Shown piece by piece: positions 44,676 through 52,874 of a stretch of 64,000 bases of DNA. The notes beneath the pieces were generated by a model. It worked only from the letters and a program-made list of their open reading frames with translations, did not search any database and was not told the origin of the DNA. Within the stretch, counting starts at the first letter, position 1, and each line of letters starts with the position of its first letter. The translations under genes and the position numbers were made by a program. Location: positions 27,697-91,696 of the forward strand of contig NZ_AVPI01000034.1 in the NCBI RefSeq assembly GCF_000768675.1, read 5' to 3'. The DNA comes from Knoellia flava TL1 (GTDB lineage: Bacteria; Actinomycetota; Actinomycetes; Actinomycetales; Dermatophilaceae).

Positions 44676-45341
44676 GTGATTCGCATCGTCATCGCCGACG
44701 ACCAACCGCTCTACCGACGCGGGCTCGAGATCGCCATCGGTCTTGAGGCCGACCTCGAGCTCGCGGGTGAGGCGTCCACTGTCTCGGATCTCCTGAGATC
44801 GGCCTTCGACCACCGGCCGCACGTGCTCCTCACCGAGGTGACCCTGAGCGGGGAGAGCACGGTCAAGGCGTGCGCGGCGGCCGTCGAGGCGTCGCCCGGC
44901 ACGAAGCTCGTCCGGCTCACCGACTCCGAGGACCCGGAGGACCTCTTCGAGGCGCTGCGCAGCGGTGCGACCGGCTACCTCCTCAAGTCGATGCACATCG
45001 CGGAGATCATCGACGCCATCCGTCAGGTGGCCGGCGGGGCCGTGGTCGTCCCGCCGCCCATGTCGACGTGGCTCGTCGCCGAGATATCGAGGCTGGGCAC
45101 CTCTCCCGAGGCCGACCTGTCGGCGCCGTGGGGCCTCTCGCGCCGTGAGATGGAGGTGCTCCGCAAGGTCGCGCGAGGCAGCAGCAACGCGGTCATCGCG
45201 GCCGAGATGTTCCTCAGCGTCAACACCGTGAAGAACCACGTCCGAAGTGCGGCGCACAAGCTGGGTACGACCTCGAGGACCGAGGCGGCGCTCAAGGCGG
45301 TGAAGGAAGGGCTCATCGACCTTCACGACGTCGACCTCTGA
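44676..45341 (+). CDS. LuxR/NarL-type regulator with altered receiver domain
   Basis: 221 residues: an N-terminal receiver domain and a C-terminal LuxR helix-turn-helix (LSRREMEVLRKVARGSSN, LSVNTVKNHVRSAAHKLG). The receiver keeps the acidic pair (ADDQPL) and the Lys in GYLLKS, but the phosphorylated Asp position is Glu54 (VLLTEVTL where VLMDIRMP is usual). Glu can mimic phospho-Asp, so the protein may be active without phosphorylation. No histidine kinase gene is nearby. GTG at 44676 follows AAGGAGG. Regulated genes are unknown; the stressosome operon is 1.5 kb away on the same strand. Confidence 0.85.
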   Translation: MIRIVIADDQPLYRRGLEIAIGLEADLELAGEASTVSDLLRSAFDHRPHVLLTEVTLSGESTVKACAAAVEASPGTKLVRLTDSEDPEDLFEALRSGATGYLLKSMHIAEIIDAIRQVAGGAVVVPPPMSTWLVAEISRLGTSPEADLSAPWGLSRREMEVLRKVARGSSNAVIAAEMFLSVNTVKNHVRSAAHKLGTTSRTEAALKAVKEGLIDLHDVDL

Positions 45342-45365
45342 CGCGCCACCAACAGCCCCGGGAAC

Positions 45366-45421
45366 GAGAAAACCCCCGCCCCGACCGAGCACATCGGTGC
45401 TCGTCGGACGGGGTTTCTCTC
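45366..45421. terminator. Bidirectional terminator
   Basis: An imperfect but long hairpin has core arms CGAGCAC (45386-45392) and GTGCTCG (45397-45403) with a 4-base loop. On the tRNA strand it is followed by GGGGGTTTTCTC. It separates the LuxR-type gene (+) from tRNA-Ala (-). Confidence 0.75.
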
Positions 45422-45424
45422 GGG

Positions 45425-45497
45425 TGGAGCTGAGGGGATTCGAACCCCTGGCCTTCTCATTGCGAACGAGACGCGCTACCAACTGCGCCACAGCCCC
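45425..45497 (-). tRNA. tRNA-Ala (CGC anticodon)
   Basis: On the minus strand, acceptor arms GGGGCTG/CAGCTCC pair; the anticodon stem TCTCG/TGAGA carries the loop TTCGCAA, giving anticodon CGC, which reads GCG. The T-arm AGGGG-TTCGAAT-CCCCT is standard, and the D-loop AGTTGGTAG is canonical. Length 73 nt, and CCA is not encoded. Confidence 0.95.
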
Positions 45498-45571
45498 TTG
45501 AGCGGGCATCACGATAACACCGGGGACGGCCACGGACGAAACCGGCGCAGGCGCGGCATACGCTCACCACC

Positions 45572-46795
45572 ATGCGACTTCGTATGCCGTCCGCCAGGGT
45601 CGGCCGGACCGACCCGGCGGACCTCCCGCGCCTCGGCGCCCCGCCCCCGTCGACGCCGGCCCGGACCTCCACGACCGACACCGTCGACGACGACCCGACC
45701 CACCAGCCGGCCGCGTGGCAGGTCCCGATCGGGGTGCGGACGGCGAGCGAGTGGGCGTGGCGGCTCCTCGTCGTGTCGGCCGCGGTGCTCGGCGCGCTCT
45801 GGCTCTTCGCCTACCTCTCCGAGGTCACGGTGCCGCTCATCGTGGCACTGCTCCTCGCCGCCCTGCTCTACCCCCTCGTCAAGTTCCTCTCGCGAGCCCT
45901 TCCTCGCGGCGCGGCCGCCGGCCTCACCGTCGTCGGCACCCTCGCCTTCATCACCGGGATGCTCAGCTTCGTCGGGTCGCAGTTCACCTCGCAGTTCAGC
46001 GACATCAGCGACCAGGTGGGTCAGGGCATCCTCGAGGTGCGCAGCTGGTTCCGCGACACCTTCGGCATCACCGACAACCAGGTCGACGACTGGATCGACC
46101 GTGCCCGCGAGCAGCTGAGCTCGAGCGACGGCAACCTCGGCGAGACCGCGGCACAGGCCGGGCTCACCTTCACCCACCTCGTCGCCGGCTTCTTCATCGC
46201 GATGTTCGCGCTCTTCTTCTTCCTCTACGAGGGTGAGCGGATCTGGGCGTGGGTCGTGCGTCTCTTCCCGCGCACGTCGCGCGACAGGGTGCACACCTCC
46301 GGTGTCATCGCCTGGGGGCAGCTGTCCGCGTTCACCCGGGCGACGATCCTCGTCGCGGCCGTCGACGCCCTCGGCATCGGCCTCGTCGCCGCGGTGCTCG
46401 GCGTCCCCTTCGCCTCGGGCATCGCCGTCCTCGTCTTCTTCGGCGCCTTCGTCCCCGTCGTCGGTGCGCTGGTGTCGGGCTCCGTCCCGGTCCTCCTGGC
46501 ACTCGTGGCGCTCGGACCGGTCAAGGCGCTCATCATGCTCGGGGGCGTCATCGCCGTGCAGCAGCTCGAGTCGCACGTGCTCCAGCCGTTCCTCCTCGGC
46601 CGCGCCGTCCGCGTCCACCCGCTCGCGGTCATCCTCGGCATCGCCGCCGGCGTCGTCGTCGCAGGCATCATCGGTGCCCTCATCGCCGTCCCGCTCGTCG
46701 CGGTGCTCAACGCCGTCGGGCACCACCTCCTCGACGAACGCGAGGTTCCCGAGGACCTCGAGGAGGAGGTCGAGGAGGCCGACGCCGAGCGCTGA
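45572..46795 (+). CDS. AI-2E family transporter (UPF0118)
   Basis: 407 residues. After a 50-residue disordered N-terminus come eight membrane helices in the AI-2E family pattern, including PLIVALLLAALLYPLVKFL, GLTVVGTLAFITGMLSF, a long extracytoplasmic helix segment (FSDISDQVGQGILEVRSWF), FIPFFGAF-like VFFGAFVPVVGALVSG and the final GIIGALIAVPLVAVLNAV. The C-terminus is very acidic (EVPEDLEEEVEEADAER). Substrates in this family range from autoinducer-2 to sodium; none can be assigned. A strong terminator follows at 46808. Confidence 0.88.
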   Translation: MRLRMPSARVGRTDPADLPRLGAPPPSTPARTSTTDTVDDDPTHQPAAWQVPIGVRTASEWAWRLLVVSAAVLGALWLFAYLSEVTVPLIVALLLAALLYPLVKFLSRALPRGAAAGLTVVGTLAFITGMLSFVGSQFTSQFSDISDQVGQGILEVRSWFRDTFGITDNQVDDWIDRAREQLSSSDGNLGETAAQAGLTFTHLVAGFFIAMFALFFFLYEGERIWAWVVRLFPRTSRDRVHTSGVIAWGQLSAFTRATILVAAVDALGIGLVAAVLGVPFASGIAVLVFFGAFVPVVGALVSGSVPVLLALVALGPVKALIMLGGVIAVQQLESHVLQPFLLGRAVRVHPLAVILGIAAGVVVAGIIGALIAVPLVAVLNAVGHHLLDEREVPEDLEEEVEEADAER

Positions 46796-46807
46796 CCCCG
46801 CATGACG

Positions 46808-46839
46808 AAGGCCCGGTCCCCACGAGGGGACCGGGCCTT
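46808..46839. terminator. Strong terminator after the AI-2E transporter gene
   Basis: A perfect 14-bp stem (46808-46821 with 46826-46839), loop ACGA, followed on the + strand by TTCTCC. It also faces the end of the glpR operon on the other strand, so it may serve both directions. Confidence 0.85.
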
Positions 46840-46858
46840 TCTCCGTGTGGCCCTGCGG

Positions 46859-47932
46859 TCAGAGACCGGAGATCCGGCGCTCCGGGAGCTCGTCGTATGC
46901 CGTCTCCTCCGCCTCCGCGTGCGGCTCCACCTCCGCGGTGGGCACCGGACGCTCGGGGGCGCGAGCCTTCATCGTGTAGGTCGGCGGCGGCACGGGACGA
47001 GGGTCCCAGGTGAGCGGGATGTCGTCCTCGTCGACCTCGGGCAGCACCGGGGTGACCTGGGCGGGCGGGTCGGCCACGGTGGCGCCGGCGACAGGCTGGG
47101 CCGCAGCAGGCTCGGCAACCACGGCCTCCGCGACCGGCTCCGACTGGGTGCCGTGCTCCGTCGCTGCCTCGGCGCTGACGTCGAACGGTGCCGCCTCGGG
47201 CGCCACGCCGTCCGCGGTGTCGGCCTCACCCGACGAGGGGTCGGTGGAGTCCTCCACGACGACCTCGGACTCGACGACGGGGGCCTGACGTCGAGCCGTC
47301 GGAGCGGGCACGGTCGCAGCGGTGCGGGCAGCGACGACGGCGCTGCGCTGCGCGTCGCGGCGAGCCTGCTGGTGCGCTTCGCGACGCAGCTCCCGGCGGG
47401 CCCGGATCTCGGACTGCACCCCGGCGCGCAGCCAGGCGAAGCCACCGACGGCGAGGGCGAGGGGCACGAGCGGAGCCCAGGCGACGAGCACACCCAGGAC
47501 CGACAGGATCGCGAAGACGACGGTTGCGGCAAGGCCGACGAGCAGGACGGTTCCGCGCGTGGCACGGCTCGGGTGCATCGGCGCGACGCCGGTCGGGGCG
47601 GGACGTGCCGCGGTGGACGACGGAGCCGCGGCAGGGACGGTCGGACGAGATGCCGGCAGCTCGACGCGCGACATCGTGTGCGCCTCGGCCCGCTTGACGG
47701 TCACCTGCGGACGCATGGCGCGGGCGGGGCTCACGGCATACGTGCGTGGGGCCAGGCTGCCGGTGTCGACGGAGGGCAGGGGCGAGCGACGCTCGAGGAC
47801 CCGCATCGTCTCGGAGAAGGCGTCGACGGACCGGATCGTGGCGAGGTGCTCGCGGCGACGGACCCAGTACTGGACGAAGTAGGCAGCCCAGATCCCGATG
47901 ATGACCAGGAAGATCAGGCTGCTCGGCTCCAC
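46859..47932 (-). CDS. glpR: Division-associated membrane protein GlpR (SepX-like)
   Basis: 357 residues. The start MEPSSLIFLVIIGIWAAYFV is a membrane helix, followed by VQYWVRRREHLATIRSVDAF, a conserved stretch of this actinobacterial family. A second hydrophobic hairpin (TVLLVGLAATVVFAILSVLG, APLVPLALAVGGFAW) leads to a basic coiled region and a long Ala/Pro/Glu-rich disordered tail. In Corynebacterium, GlpR is the membrane receptor of the gephyrin-like Glp; in Streptomyces the homologue SepX works in septation. The glp-like gene lies in the same operon here. The GTG at 47932 matches family N-termini, but its ribosome-binding site is weak. Confidence 0.8.
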   Translation of the reverse strand: MEPSSLIFLVIIGIWAAYFVQYWVRRREHLATIRSVDAFSETMRVLERRSPLPSVDTGSLAPRTYAVSPARAMRPQVTVKRAEAHTMSRVELPASRPTVPAAAPSSTAARPAPTGVAPMHPSRATRGTVLLVGLAATVVFAILSVLGVLVAWAPLVPLALAVGGFAWLRAGVQSEIRARRELRREAHQQARRDAQRSAVVAARTAATVPAPTARRQAPVVESEVVVEDSTDPSSGEADTADGVAPEAAPFDVSAEAATEHGTQSEPVAEAVVAEPAAAQPVAGATVADPPAQVTPVLPEVDEDDIPLTWDPRPVPPPTYTMKARAPERPVPTAEVEPHAEAEETAYDELPERRISGL

Positions 47933-47958
47933 GAGCACGACGTTATGCGGGCGAGACG

Positions 47959-48624
47959 TCAGGCAGTCGGACCCTCGACGGTGTGTCGCCCAAGTGACCG
48001 CTGTGACGAGTGGGTCAGGCGATCCCTCACCGTCCGGCCGCCGAGGTCCTCGGTCGTGAGCGCGAACGACCGGTGGTCGCGCCAGTCGCCGTCGATGTGG
48101 AGCATTCGCGGCCGCAGGCCCTCGTCGCGGAAGCCGAGCTTGCGGACGACGGCGAGGCTCGCGGCGTTCTCGGGGCGGATGTTGACCTCGACCCGGTGCA
48201 GCGCGAGCTCGGCGAAGGCGTGGTCGGCCGCGAGCGCGAGCGCGGTGGGCACGATCCCCCTGCCGGCGACCGCCTGGGCTACCCAGTAGCCGACGGTGCA
48301 CGAGCGGAACGAGCCGAGGACGATGTTGCTCACGTTGACCTGGCCGACGAGCGCGCCCTCGACCTCGATGACGAAGGGCAGCATCCGGCCGGCCAGCGCC
48401 TCCTCCTGGTAGAAGTCGACGACGTCGGAGAAGGTGCGTGAGCCGGTCACCGGCACCGGGGAGGTCGCGTCCCACGGCGAGAGCCAGTGCCGGTTGCGGC
48501 CGCGGACCGCGACGTACTCCTCGGAGTCCTCCGGCCGCAGGGGCCGCAGCAGCAGGGGAAGGCCGCCGGGCGTCGTGCCCGTGATGACGACCGACCACTC
48601 CTCGCGAGCCCGGCCCCAGCGCAT
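47959..48624 (-). CDS. rimJ: GNAT N-acetyltransferase, RimJ-type
   Basis: 221 residues of RimJ/RimL type. Visible blocks are LLLRPLRPEDSEEYVAVR at the start, LVGQVNVSNIVLGSFRSCTVGYW, the acetyl-CoA loop QAVAGRGIVPTALALAADHAF, LHRVEVNIRPENAASLAVVRKLGF and RDHRSFALT. RimJ acetylates the N-terminus of ribosomal protein S5 in E. coli; the actinobacterial substrate is not shown. The start overlaps the mog stop (TGATG). It lies between mog and glpR, as in other Actinobacteria. Confidence 0.9.
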   Translation of the reverse strand: MRWGRAREEWSVVITGTTPGGLPLLLRPLRPEDSEEYVAVRGRNRHWLSPWDATSPVPVTGSRTFSDVVDFYQEEALAGRMLPFVIEVEGALVGQVNVSNIVLGSFRSCTVGYWVAQAVAGRGIVPTALALAADHAFAELALHRVEVNIRPENAASLAVVRKLGFRDEGLRPRMLHIDGDWRDHRSFALTTEDLGGRTVRDRLTHSSQRSLGRHTVEGPTA

Positions 48625-49157
48625 CAGTGGTCCCCTCCCGCGAGCTGGCTCAGCGCGTGCGCGAGGACCGGCTCGAGCACGGCGAGGGCGTCGCGGACGC
48701 CGCCGGTCGAGCCGGGAAGGTTGACGACGAGGGTGCGGCCGGCCACCCCGGCGAGCCCTCTCGAGAGCATCGCGGTCGGCACTCCCGCCGCGACCCCGGC
48801 GGCGCGGATCGCCTCGGCGATGCCGGTGACCTCGCGGTCGAGCAGGGGCGCGGTCGCCTCGGGGGTCCCGTCGGTCGGGCTGATGCCTGTGCCACCGGTC
48901 GTGAGGAGGAGGTCGGGGCCGGTCGCGAGCGCGGCCGACAGCGCCTCTCCCACCTCTGCGTCCGCGACGACGGCCGCGTCGTCGACATCGGCACCCCAGC
49001 CACGCAGGGTCTCGACGAGCAGCGCCCCGCCCCGGTCGGGGTAGACACCCGCCGCTGCCCGGGTCGAGGCGGTGACGACGACCGCCCGGCGACCGGCGAG
49101 GCCGGACCGGTCGGCGCTGCCCGCGCTCTCGGCGCTGCCCCCGCTCCCGGCGCTCAC
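48624..49157 (-). CDS. mog: Molybdopterin adenylyltransferase (MoaB/Mog)
   Basis: 177 residues. The MoCF-biosynthesis fold is shown by RRAVVVTASTRAAAGVYPDRGG, DLLLTTGGTGISPTDGTPEAT, SRGLAGVAGRTLVVNLPGSTGGVRDAL. The enzyme adenylylates molybdopterin before molybdenum insertion. The N-terminal 20 residues are Ser/Gly-rich and disordered. The GTG start overlaps the moaC stop (GTGA), so the two are co-translated. Confidence 0.92.
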   Translation of the reverse strand: MSAGSGGSAESAGSADRSGLAGRRAVVVTASTRAAAGVYPDRGGALLVETLRGWGADVDDAAVVADAEVGEALSAALATGPDLLLTTGGTGISPTDGTPEATAPLLDREVTGIAEAIRAAGVAAGVPTAMLSRGLAGVAGRTLVVNLPGSTGGVRDALAVLEPVLAHALSQLAGGDH

Positions 49158-49654
49158 GGCTCGACCCAGTCGCCGGAGCGGCCGCCCGACTTCGCGGTCA
49201 CCCGGACGTCGGTGATGCGCGCGTGCCTGTCGACCGCCTTGACCATGTCGACGAGGGCGAGCGCGGCGACGCTCACCGCGGTGAGCGCCTCCATCTCGAT
49301 CCCGGTGCGGTCGGCCGTCCGGACGGTGGCGGAGATGTCGACGCCGTCGTCGGCGACGTCGAGGTCGACCGAAGCGGCGTGGACGGCGACCGGGTGCGCG
49401 AGCGGCACGAGCTCGGGCGTGCGTTTGACCGCCTGTATGCCGGCCAGCCGCGCGACCGCGAGCGCGTCACCCTTGGGGACGGTCCCGTCCCGCAGGGCGG
49501 CGACGGCGTCAGCGGAGAGGAGGACCCGGCCGCGGGCGCTGGCCTCGCGTGCGGTGACGGCCTTGCCCGACACGTCGACCATGTGCGCCGACCCGTCGGC
49601 CCGCACGTGGGTCAGGCCCCTCGGGACCTCCCGGTCGCCCACGTCGCTCGCCAC
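49154..49654 (-). CDS. moaC: Cyclic pyranopterin monophosphate synthase
   Basis: 166 residues, second enzyme of molybdenum cofactor synthesis. Conserved segments are GSAHMVDVSGKAVTAREASA at the N-terminus, KGDALAVARLAGIQAVKRTPELVPLAHP (the active-site LxHP region), and GIEMEALTAVSVAALALVDMVKAVDR. The C-terminus has the VTAKSGGRSGDW motif. GTG at 49654 is chosen because longer frames cover glp. It starts four bases after the glp stop. Confidence 0.95.
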   Translation of the reverse strand: MASDVGDREVPRGLTHVRADGSAHMVDVSGKAVTAREASARGRVLLSADAVAALRDGTVPKGDALAVARLAGIQAVKRTPELVPLAHPVAVHAASVDLDVADDGVDISATVRTADRTGIEMEALTAVSVAALALVDMVKAVDRHARITDVRVTAKSGGRSGDWVEP

Positions 49655-49658
49655 ACCG

Positions 49659-50864
49659 TCAATCCTGCCCCACGAGCGGGAGGAGGTGGACGACGTCCCC
49701 CGGCTCGATGTTCGTCGTCGCAGCGTCGACGACGGCGAGGTGGGTGGCGTCGGCGAGGGCGCCGAGCATGTGCGAGCCCTGACCGCCCGAGGGTCGGACG
49801 CCGTCGGGGCCGAGGACGACCCGCGTGAGCTCGACCTTGCCGGGCACCGACGACCACCCCTGCGCGGCGACGCCGTCGACGAGCGCGACCTCGGGGTCGA
49901 GTCCGGCGAGCGCACGGAGCACCGGCACGACGAAGATGTGGAACGACACAAAGGAACTCACCGGGTTGCCCGGCAGCGTGACGATCGGCGTGCGGCGGGG
50001 CCCGACGACGCCGGCGCCCTGCGGCATGCCCGGGCGCATTGCGACCTTGCTGAACTCGACCGTGCCCGAGCGCGAGAGCACCTCCTTGACGGTGTCGTAG
50101 GCCCCCATCGACACACCGCCCGTGGTGAGGACCAGGTCGGGGTCGCCACGACCGAGCTCGAGCAGTGACGCGAGCGCCTCGCCGTCGTCCCCGACGTGGC
50201 CGAACCCCACGAGCTCGGCCCCGGCCGCCTCGACGAGGGCCATGAGCATGGGCCGGTTCGAGTCGACGATGCGGCCGTGGTCGAGCGGTGAACCCAGCCC
50301 GACGAGCTCGTCGCCGGTGGACACGACGGACACGCGGGGCCGGGCCGCCACGAGGACCTCGGCGACGTTGGACGCAGCGGCCAGGGCGAGCCGGCCCGGT
50401 GTCATCCGCATGCCGGCACGCAGCACGACGTCGCCGGATCGCACGTCCTCGCCGCGGCGTCGCAGGTGCTTCCCCACCTCCGCCGCCAGCATGAGGGCGG
50501 CCCGGTCGGTCCCGCCGTCGCTCTGCTCGACCGGCACGACCGCGTCGGCACCGTCCGGCATCGGGGCGCCAGTCATGATCCGCATCGTCGCGCCGCGCCG
50601 GAGAACGTGCCGTCGGGTGTCACCGGCCGCGATGTCACCGTCGACGTCGAGGACGACCGGCGACGCGGGACCGGCGCCGACGACGTCGGCCGAGCGGACG
50701 GCATACCCGTCCATGGCGGAGTTGTCGAAGCCCGGGAGGTCCACGGCGGCGACGACGTCGGCGGCGAGCACCCGGCCGAGCGACTCGGAGAGCGGCACCG
50801 TCACCGGCGGCAGGGCCGAGACGAGCCCGACGAGGGCGGCACGGTGCTCCTCGACCGTCCTCAC
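49659..50864 (-). CDS. glp: Gephyrin-like MoeA/Glp protein
   Basis: 401 residues of the MoeA fold: LGRVLAADVVAAVDLPGFDNSAMDGYAVRSADV split over domains I-II, IMTGAPMPDGADAVVPVEQ, the MoCF domain VSVVSTGDELVG, LVLTTGGVSMGAYDTVKEVL and LPGNPVSSFVSF. MoeA inserts molybdenum into adenylated molybdopterin. The paralogue Glp binds FtsZ in Corynebacterium and pairs with GlpR. Because this gene is in the glpR operon, Glp is the likely identity, though I cannot exclude molybdenum insertase activity or both roles. Overlap with the preceding galU stop (GTGA) indicates coupling. Confidence 0.87.
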   Translation of the reverse strand: MRTVEEHRAALVGLVSALPPVTVPLSESLGRVLAADVVAAVDLPGFDNSAMDGYAVRSADVVGAGPASPVVLDVDGDIAAGDTRRHVLRRGATMRIMTGAPMPDGADAVVPVEQSDGGTDRAALMLAAEVGKHLRRRGEDVRSGDVVLRAGMRMTPGRLALAAASNVAEVLVAARPRVSVVSTGDELVGLGSPLDHGRIVDSNRPMLMALVEAAGAELVGFGHVGDDGEALASLLELGRGDPDLVLTTGGVSMGAYDTVKEVLSRSGTVEFSKVAMRPGMPQGAGVVGPRRTPIVTLPGNPVSSFVSFHIFVVPVLRALAGLDPEVALVDGVAAQGWSSVPGKVELTRVVLGPDGVRPSGGQGSHMLGALADATHLAVVDAATTNIEPGDVVHLLPLVGQD

Positions 50865-52246
50865 GCGTCGCCCTCGAGCCGCGCCCCGTCGGCGATGACG
50901 CGGGGCGACTCGGCACGAACGGTGACGTCGCCGACGCACGTGACGTCGCGCCCGAAGGTCACGTCCCCGTCGACCGTGAGCGAGTGCGCCTCGCGGATCG
51001 ACGGCACCCCGTGGGGGAAGTGCGCGTCGAAGTCCTGGATGAACCTGAACTCGTCGGACAGGTCGATGAAGGGCTCGTCGTGGTCGATGAGCGAGACCAC
51101 GCGGCTCGCCTCGTCGAGCTCGTAGAGGTCGGAGCGGACGAGGAGCAGCTCGTTCGTCGTCTTCACCGGGCGGAACCGGTCGCGCGGGACGAAGAGCGCC
51201 TGCGACCCCTCGAAGACCTCGACGGCCGTCCCCATCGACGACTCGATCTGGATCACCGGCGTCGAGTCCTTGCGGGTGGGGTCGACCGTCTTGCGGTTGA
51301 CGATGATCGGCAGCTCGAGCACCCCGGCCCGCTGCGCGAGCTCGTCGGTGAGCAGGTCGAGGTCCACCCAGAGGTTGTTGACGTGGAAGAACTCGTGGCG
51401 CTCGTTGTCGGCGAAGTGCGCCTCCTCGCCCGGCGCGACCTGCGCGGAGTCACGCAGGACGATCCGGCCGTCGTCGCGGCGCCGGGCGAGGTGCCCGCCC
51501 TTGCGGTCGTTGCGCGTGCGCTCGCACACCTCGGCGACGTAGGGGACCTCGTCCCGCGCCATCCAGGCGGGGATCCGCGGGTCGAACGTCGCACCGAGGT
51601 TGTCGCCGTTGGAGAGGAAGAGGTAGCGGATCCCCCTGTCGCGCAACGTGTCGAGCAACCCGCTCGACTGGAGCGCGATGTAGACGTCGCCGTGGCCGGG
51701 CGGGCACCACTCGAGCTCGGGGTCATCGGGCCACGACACCGGCGTGAGGTCGTCGGCGCGCAGCTTGGGCTCGGCGCTCTGGAGGAACGAGAGGGGCAGG
51801 CCCTCGACCTCGAGGTCCGGGTAGCGGGCGAGGATCTCGAGCGTCTCCTCCTGCGTCCGGAACGAGTCCATGAAGACGACGGGCAGCTCGACGTCGTGCT
51901 CCCTGCGGAGCGCGAGCACCTGCCGGGCGATGATGTCGAGGAAGGTGAGGCCGTCGCGCACCGGCAGGGCCGTCTTGGGTCCCGAGATGCCCATCGACGT
52001 GCCGAGGCCGCCGTTGAGCTTGAGGACCGCCGACGTCGCGAGCGCCTCGTGCAGCTCGGACTCGCCGGCCTCGAGCTCGGCGAGCGAGCGGACGGTGCCG
52101 AGGGGCTCGATGTCGTCCTCGTGGATGTAGCCGGTGGCCTCGGTCTCGAGCAGCCCGTAGAAGCGGGTGAAGGCGCCGATCGCCCGCTCGTCGACACCTC
52201 TCTCGCGCATGAGGTCGGTGGCCGCGCCCAGTCCGTCGTCACCCAT
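50861..52246 (-). CDS. galU: UTP-glucose-1-phosphate uridylyltransferase, eukaryotic-like UDPGP family
   Basis: 461 residues. The UDPGP family nucleotide loop is AVLKLNGGLGTSMGISGPKTALPV (about 73-96), and FMDSFRT, the LEWCPPGHGDVYIALQSSGLLD and YLFLSNGDNLGATFDP segments match the eukaryotic-type enzyme, not the short bacterial GalU. It makes UDP-glucose for cell-envelope polysaccharides and glycolipids. The C-terminal end is a short beta-helix-like tail (TVDGDVTFGRDVTCVGDVTV). It heads the operon galU-glp-moaC-mog-rimJ-glpR, the gene order seen in mycobacteria. Confidence 0.92.
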   Translation of the reverse strand: MGDDGLGAATDLMRERGVDERAIGAFTRFYGLLETEATGYIHEDDIEPLGTVRSLAELEAGESELHEALATSAVLKLNGGLGTSMGISGPKTALPVRDGLTFLDIIARQVLALRREHDVELPVVFMDSFRTQEETLEILARYPDLEVEGLPLSFLQSAEPKLRADDLTPVSWPDDPELEWCPPGHGDVYIALQSSGLLDTLRDRGIRYLFLSNGDNLGATFDPRIPAWMARDEVPYVAEVCERTRNDRKGGHLARRRDDGRIVLRDSAQVAPGEEAHFADNERHEFFHVNNLWVDLDLLTDELAQRAGVLELPIIVNRKTVDPTRKDSTPVIQIESSMGTAVEVFEGSQALFVPRDRFRPVKTTNELLLVRSDLYELDEASRVVSLIDHDEPFIDLSDEFRFIQDFDAHFPHGVPSIREAHSLTVDGDVTFGRDVTCVGDVTVRAESPRVIADGARLEGDA

Positions 52247-52310
52247 GCCGGCAACCCTAGGTGAGCGCGCCCTGCTCGTGGTGCGTCGTTCCGGCGGTCA
52301 CACTGGTGCG

Positions 52311-52871
52311 ATGGCGTCGACACCAGCGGCCGAGAACAAGACCGCCCTGCGTCCGGTGCTGCTCGCGCGCCGGCGCGAGATCGTCGCCGACCGAGACCGC
52401 GACGCCGACGCGCAGTCGCTCGCAGCCCACGTCCTCGTCCTGGTGACCGACCTGGGCCTCGGGCCCGGCGACACCGTGGCGGCCTACGAGTCGATGCGGA
52501 GCGAGCCACCGCTCGCGGCCACCATCGACGCGCTGTCGGCGCACGGCATACGTGTCCTCGTGCCGGTCACGCTGCCTGACAACGACCTCGACTGGTGCGA
52601 CGCCTCCGACCCCGCCCGTATGCCGGCCGGTCCCGACGCGCTGTCGGCCGCCGGCCTCGTCCTCGGCCCCGGCCTCTCCGCCGACCGCACCGGCACCCGG
52701 CTCGGTCGTGGCGGCGGCAGCTACGACCGGGCACTCGCGCGCAAGGCGGCTGGGGCGAAGGTCGTCGTCGTGCTCCACCCCGGCGAGGTCCAGCCCGACG
52801 CCCTGCCCCACGACGACCACGACCTTCCCGTCGACGGCGTGCTCACCGCCGACGGGATCGAGTGGTTCTGA
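52311..52871 (+). CDS. 5-formyltetrahydrofolate cyclo-ligase
   Basis: 186 residues. It converts 5-formyl-THF to 5,10-methenyl-THF with ATP. Family motifs are ALRPVLLARRREI at the start, VAAYESMRSEPPLAATIDALSAHGIRVLVPV, and the ATP-site LGRGGGSYDRALA. It is divergent from galU with a 64-base gap, an arrangement also seen in mycobacteria. The ATG at 52311 is the natural start. Confidence 0.92.
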   Translation: MASTPAAENKTALRPVLLARRREIVADRDRDADAQSLAAHVLVLVTDLGLGPGDTVAAYESMRSEPPLAATIDALSAHGIRVLVPVTLPDNDLDWCDASDPARMPAGPDALSAAGLVLGPGLSADRTGTRLGRGGGSYDRALARKAAGAKVVVVLHPGEVQPDALPHDDHDLPVDGVLTADGIEWF

Positions 52872-52874
52872 GGC

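Noticed and set aside
48487..50168. Long plus-strand frames opposite mog, moaC and glp
   Set aside because: Shadows of the minus-strand operon, which has consistent motifs, overlaps and start sites.
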